Assembly: GCA_937967705.1 (NCBI GenBank)
Contig: CALCJG010000021.1
Coordinates: forward strand, 1-17,255
Length of the DNA: 17,255 nucleotides
Reading direction: 5' to 3'
DNA from: an uncultured Spirochaetia bacterium
GTDB taxonomy: Bacteria > Spirochaetota > UBA4802 > JAGODF01
In this document: positions 14,457 through 17,255 of the stretch, piece after piece
Layout: every line of letters begins with the position of its first letter
How positions within the stretch are numbered: position 1 is the stretch's first letter
Position numbers and translations under genes: made by a program
Notes under the pieces: generated by a model
Told to the model about the DNA's origin: nothing
What the model saw: the letters and a program-made list of their open reading frames with translations, nothing else
Databases searched by the model: none

Positions 14457-14666
14457 TTATTCCTTTACAGGGAGTACATGTATGGCCTTAATAATAAGGT
14501 GAACAGAATCCCCCTCTTTGAGGTCAAGCGATTTCACCGAATCTGTTGTAAGGACTGAACTCATTTCATGGGGGACAGTAATTTCAAACTTCACCTGGGA
14601 CATGATGTCGCCTGCTTTTATTGATTTTACCTTTGCAACAATATTGTTCTGAGCACCGTATTTCAT
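14457..14666 (-). CDS. Mop-domain molybdopterin/molybdate-binding protein
   Basis: The protein has 69 residues and is a single TOBE/Mop domain (PF03459). Diagnostic segments are MKYGAQNNIVAKVKSIKAGDIMSQVKFEI, the HEMSSVLTTDSVKSL helix that shapes the binding site, and LKEGDSVHLIIKAIHVLPVKE at the end. Molbindins of this size form hexamers that bind molybdate or tungstate for storage or homeostasis in the cytoplasm. The start is fixed by GGAGG, six bases ahead. It is convergent with the Se/S-carrier operon and stands 145 bases from it. A Mo-binding gene here fits genomes in which labile selenium is used with molybdenum hydroxylases, but no such enzyme is in the window. Confidence 0.93.
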   Translation of the reverse strand: MKYGAQNNIVAKVKSIKAGDIMSQVKFEITVPHEMSSVLTTDSVKSLDLKEGDSVHLIIKAIHVLPVKE

Positions 14667-15149
14667 AGCCTTCCTCCATCATTATTCTTATTGATCGAAA
14701 CATACAAAAGAATGACATCCCTTCCCGGCAAAAGAATCCCACAGGAGACCTTGAGATATACTGATGTCATTTAGTCAAACTCCTGTCCTTATTCCATGGA
14801 AGTATTCCGTTCCCTTACTAAGAAAGTACCTAAGTTACAATAACAATTCAAATATTTTGCACGGCTATGGAACAAAGGTCAGGCTCATCCCGGTCAGAGC
14901 CAGAAACATACGCTCCAGGGGCAGAACTCCCGCACGAGAATCATCCGTCCTACTCCTTCTGGCAAGGAGTTCAATCCCGGGGTTGAATTGGCTTTGCAGA
15001 GAGCATACCGGGCGGCATTCTCCCCGCACTCCTCAGATGTCAGAACCGCCGAACGCTCTCCCTATCATCACCGCCTTTTCCGGGCTGGAGAGACAATAAA
15101 GCTACAGACGAGAGGACGCAGAGAGAACTCCGGTATCCTTACATCCTCC
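14667..15149. other. Intergenic region with paired hairpins and a possible coding remnant
   Basis: No complete gene is supported. On the minus strand a frame without a start stays open from 15061 to 14894 and reads coding-like at first (TSEECGENAARYALCKANS), perhaps a decayed gene end or part of an interspersed repeat. Two adjacent inverted repeats lie inside it at 14953-14988 (separate entry). The sucrose synthase transcript would run into this region; no T-run terminator is visible. Confidence 0.3.
14953..14988. repeat. Two back-to-back inverted repeats
   Basis: ACTCCTT (14953-14959) and AAGGAGT (14965-14971) form a perfect seven-base stem with a five-base loop. They are followed at once by TTCAATCCC / GGGGTTGAA (14971-14988), nine-base arms with one wobble. 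No T-run follows on either strand. The layout resembles REP-like or terminal structures of interspersed repeats. Confidence 0.45.
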
Positions 15150-15589
15150 TCAGGCCCCAGCCCTCTGGCGGAAGAGAAAGTGGTAAAGCAGATCGCAGTA
15201 GCGGGACATCTTCACCTTGCCCCGGCCGGACACGGCGTAGCGCCAGAAGCCGTAGAGCTTCGTCAGGTTGATGAGCCGCTCGCTGTAATTCCTCCAGGTA
15301 AAGCGCTCCGCCACCCGGCGCATGCCGTTCTCCGATATCCTCCCCCATAGACCGGGGTCCTCGTCGCAGCGGACCCAGAAGGCCTCCAGGTCCCGGGCAA
15401 TGAGCTTCGGCATGCTGGTGTTGAGGAGAAATCCGCTGATCCCCTCCTCGATGATCTCCAGGGGTCCGCCGAAGCGCGGCCCGAAGGTGGGAAGCCCCGA
15501 GGACATGGCCTCCAGTATGGTCAAACCGAAAGCCTCGAAGAGGGCGGGCTGCACAAAAACGCCCCCACGGTCCGCCATGATGCGGTAGA
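15150..15589 (-). repeat. Intact-gene copy of the 440-bp direct repeat
   Basis: This is the sucrose synthase 3' end that matches 12084-12523 with five differences. Both copies share their last base at the stop codon; beyond it the flanks are unrelated. Confidence 0.95.
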
Positions 15590-17255
15590 CCTCCCCGGTG
15601 TCGGCCTTGGCGATGCTGGGCAGCCAGCAGACGCTCCCCTCCAGGCCGTAACGGCCGATCAGGTGATAGGCTCGCTGTATCTCATCCCTCTCCTCCGCAT
15701 CGTGGGATTCCTCCAGTCGGGTCGTTCCGGCCGCGAATATGAGATTACACCGCTCCCGCAGTTTTTTGCTCATCCCGAAGGCCTCGATGAGGCCTGTTAT
15801 GTTCTTGATGCGGTCGAATCGGGCCATCGTAAAGAGAGGCCTCTTGCCGGGGTCCTTCAGCCTGCCGAAGACATCCGGCATTTCCTCGTGAAAGATCCGC
15901 GATTCCCAGTACTCAGTGCTTCCGCTGATGCGGCGTTCCTTTTCCCCGAAGGGAAAGTACTGGTCCTCGTCCACGCCGGGGGGTATGACGTTGAAGCGGG
16001 GCGCGTAGAGGTTGATGCCGTTGATAACCCGGTAAAGCCCCGGCAGGGAGAAGTTCTGATAGGACTCGTACTGCCCCATGGTCTGCTCTGTGCCGAAAAT
16101 CTCCTGATGCGTGCTGGTGATAATGAAATCCGCCTTGTTCATGGCGATCAGGTCCGCCGTAAACTGCAGCGAAAAGCCGTACCTCTCCTCGTTGTCCTTC
16201 CAGTAAAGGTCGGAAAAGAGGTACTTCGTCTTCTCCAGGGCATGGGCGATATTGCACTGGATGACGTCCATCCTGTCGGAGAGGAGCGTGGCCACCAGGT
16301 TCCCGTCGGAGTAGTTGCCGATTATGAGGTCCGGCCGTCCCTGGAACTCGCTCTGTATCTCCCGGCAGGCGTCATCGGCAAACCGCTCCAGGTAGGGCCA
16401 GATGTGGAAGCGGGATATCCAGGGCCGCACAACGTTCTGCTCAGCGTCCCGGAAGGGGACTCTCAGTATCCAGCCGTTGACGGTGTGATGGATCTTCTCG
16501 AGTCTCCGGTCGCAGGAGGTCTCCCCGGCGTCAGGAATGAGCCGCGTGACCACCAGTATCTTAGGAACGATGGAGAGTCCCGCCTCGGCGATTTCCCGCG
16601 TCAGGTGGCGCTCCAGGGCCCTCACCTGGTCCAGAATATAGATCACCTGCCCGCCCGTGTCCGGCCGCCCCAGCACGTTCTCCTGGCCGAACCATCCGTG
16701 GGGCGAAATCACGGCCACCCGGGAGACCAGGGGCATGGGTACGCTGGATATGAATTTCTCCAGAAGTATATCGTCAGGCTCGTTGATGAGGTCCAGCAGC
16801 AGCTGCATCGTCTCCGCGATCCGGCCCGCCGTGCTGCCCCAGCCCGGCTCGAAGCCCACAGCCTTGAGCCGGGCCTCCAGGGAGGAGCAGGGCGTTGACG
16901 GGTCGTATGACCTGACCAGATCCACGGTGTTCTCCAGTTTCGAGAGAAACATCCCGAAATCCGTCACCAGGGAACCGTTCACCAGAAGCTGCTGCCCCTG
17001 GTATTTGTGCAGCTTAATGAATTCGAAGAGGTGATTGTTCCATTCCGCGGGCTTCTGAAAGATATTGCTCGACATGTAGCGGTTGAGAAACCGTATGCCG
17101 TTGCCCAGGGATTTGGTGTCCCGCATCGCGGGATAGTAGTCGTAGAAGGGCATAAAATCCACGTCCAGGGAGCGCTCGTCCGCGGACGTCCCCAGGGCAC
17201 GGGAATCCTTGAGGGAAAGGTACTCCGCCGTGGTGATCTCGTCCATGTGCTCCCC
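15150..17255 (-). CDS. Sucrose synthase (GT4 family), 5' end cut by window
   Basis: At least 701 codons are open to the window edge. The ATG at 17246 is internal, since the frame continues upstream and full enzymes have about 790-810 residues. Counting from that ATG, residues 1-165 belong to the plant-like N-terminal regulatory domains. The GT-B core follows with HGWFGQENVLGRPDTGGQ (183-200), which binds fructose and the nucleotide sugar. ARFDRIKNITG has donor-binding R476 and K481, and EAFGLTILEA holds the E-x7-E pair (E571, E579). The enzyme reversibly converts sucrose plus UDP or ADP into NDP-glucose and fructose in the cytoplasm. Bacterial members often prefer ADP, but I cannot tell here. 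The last 145 codons are duplicated at 12084-12523. A sucrose-phosphate synthase is excluded by the sucrose-synthase-specific N-terminus. Confidence 0.95.
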   Translation of the reverse strand, partial: GEHMDEITTAEYLSLKDSRALGTSADERSLDVDFMPFYDYYPAMRDTKSLGNGIRFLNRYMSSNIFQKPAEWNNHLFEFIKLHKYQGQQLLVNGSLVTDFGMFLSKLENTVDLVRSYDPSTPCSSLEARLKAVGFEPGWGSTAGRIAETMQLLLDLINEPDDILLEKFISSVPMPLVSRVAVISPHGWFGQENVLGRPDTGGQVIYILDQVRALERHLTREIAEAGLSIVPKILVVTRLIPDAGETSCDRRLEKIHHTVNGWILRVPFRDAEQNVVRPWISRFHIWPYLERFADDACREIQSEFQGRPDLIIGNYSDGNLVATLLSDRMDVIQCNIAHALEKTKYLFSDLYWKDNEERYGFSLQFTADLIAMNKADFIITSTHQEIFGTEQTMGQYESYQNFSLPGLYRVINGINLYAPRFNVIPPGVDEDQYFPFGEKERRISGSTEYWESRIFHEEMPDVFGRLKDPGKRPLFTMARFDRIKNITGLIEAFGMSKKLRERCNLIFAAGTTRLEESHDAEERDEIQRAYHLIGRYGLEGSVCWLPSIAKADTGEVYRIMADRGGVFVQPALFEAFGLTILEAMSSGLPTFGPRFGGPLEIIEEGISGFLLNTSMPKLIARDLEAFWVRCDEDPGLWGRISENGMRRVAERFTWRNYSERLINLTKLYGFWRYAVSGRGKVKMSRYCDLLYHFLFRQRAGA

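Larger units (their letters stand above)
12524..15149. mobile_element. Probable inserted cassette bounded by 440-bp direct repeats
   Basis: The segment between the sucrose synthase fragment and the intact gene's 3' end holds a YedE-like transporter, a TusA/YedF-like protein, a DUF3343 carrier and a Mop protein. The flanking repeats are direct and nearly identical, which a Campbell-type single crossover at the gene's end would produce. No integrase or transposase is present, so homologous recombination is likelier than site-specific integration. A plain tandem duplication with later loss is the alternative. Confidence 0.55.

Noticed and set aside
14965..14990. GTTCAATCCC segment resembling a tRNA T-arm
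   Set aside because: The T-stem does not pair as it should and no acceptor, D or anticodon arms can be found around it.
14764..15099. 111-codon plus-strand frame in the intergenic region
   Set aside because: There is no ribosome site and the translation is low-complexity Arg/Ser-rich text without family features.
15663..16898. 411-codon plus-strand open frame
   Set aside because: It is antisense to sucrose synthase and low in protein-like pattern.

Overview
The window looks like chromosomal DNA of a Gram-negative, probably anaerobic bacterium of roughly even base composition. Supporting signs are a lipoprotein with an outer-membrane-type lipobox, a 7TMR-DISM sensor kinase, a selenium/sulfur-trafficking gene set with a Mop protein, and a bacterial sucrose synthase. 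Desulfobacterota or Nitrospirota would fit, but this is an inference from gene content and no rRNA or other marker is present.

Left part (1-3360). A partial M24 aminopeptidase lies at the edge, preceded on the same (minus) strand by two small membrane proteins of unknown function. A plus-strand four-cysteine zinc-ribbon-like protein (2285-2548) follows behind a leader with repeated TTGCC half-sites. A minus-strand membrane-anchored hypothetical (2935-3360) follows, whose putative -10 box lies inside a perfect palindrome.

Centre (3555-8703). This is a tight minus-strand operon: a class III PLP aminotransferase, a 1080-residue one-protein signalling chain (periplasmic 7TMR-DISM sensor, seven membrane helices, histidine kinase, receiver, PP2C/SpoIIE phosphatase), and an ATC-hydrolase-family protein. 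Gaps are 9 and 19 bp. The layout suggests an amino-acid or thiazoline-related metabolic signal coupled to partner-switching regulation, although no anti-sigma partner is in the window.

Right-centre (9112-11999). A small secreted Cys-rich protein has a clear terminator and an inverted-repeat operator candidate. Next come a zinc-ribbon/HEAT-repeat protein and an NHL beta-propeller lipoprotein that starts at TTG.

Right end (12084-17255). A 440-bp fragment of the sucrose synthase 3' end is repeated, about 99% identical and in the same orientation, at the end of a near-complete sucrose synthase gene. Between the two copies sit about 2.6 kb carrying a YedE-like transporter, a TusA/YedF-like protein, a DUF3343 Se/S carrier and a Mop molybdopterin-binding protein. 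The arrangement is what a single-crossover insertion of a selenium/sulfur/molybdenum cassette at the end of the sucrose synthase gene would leave. It is the most interesting structure in the window.
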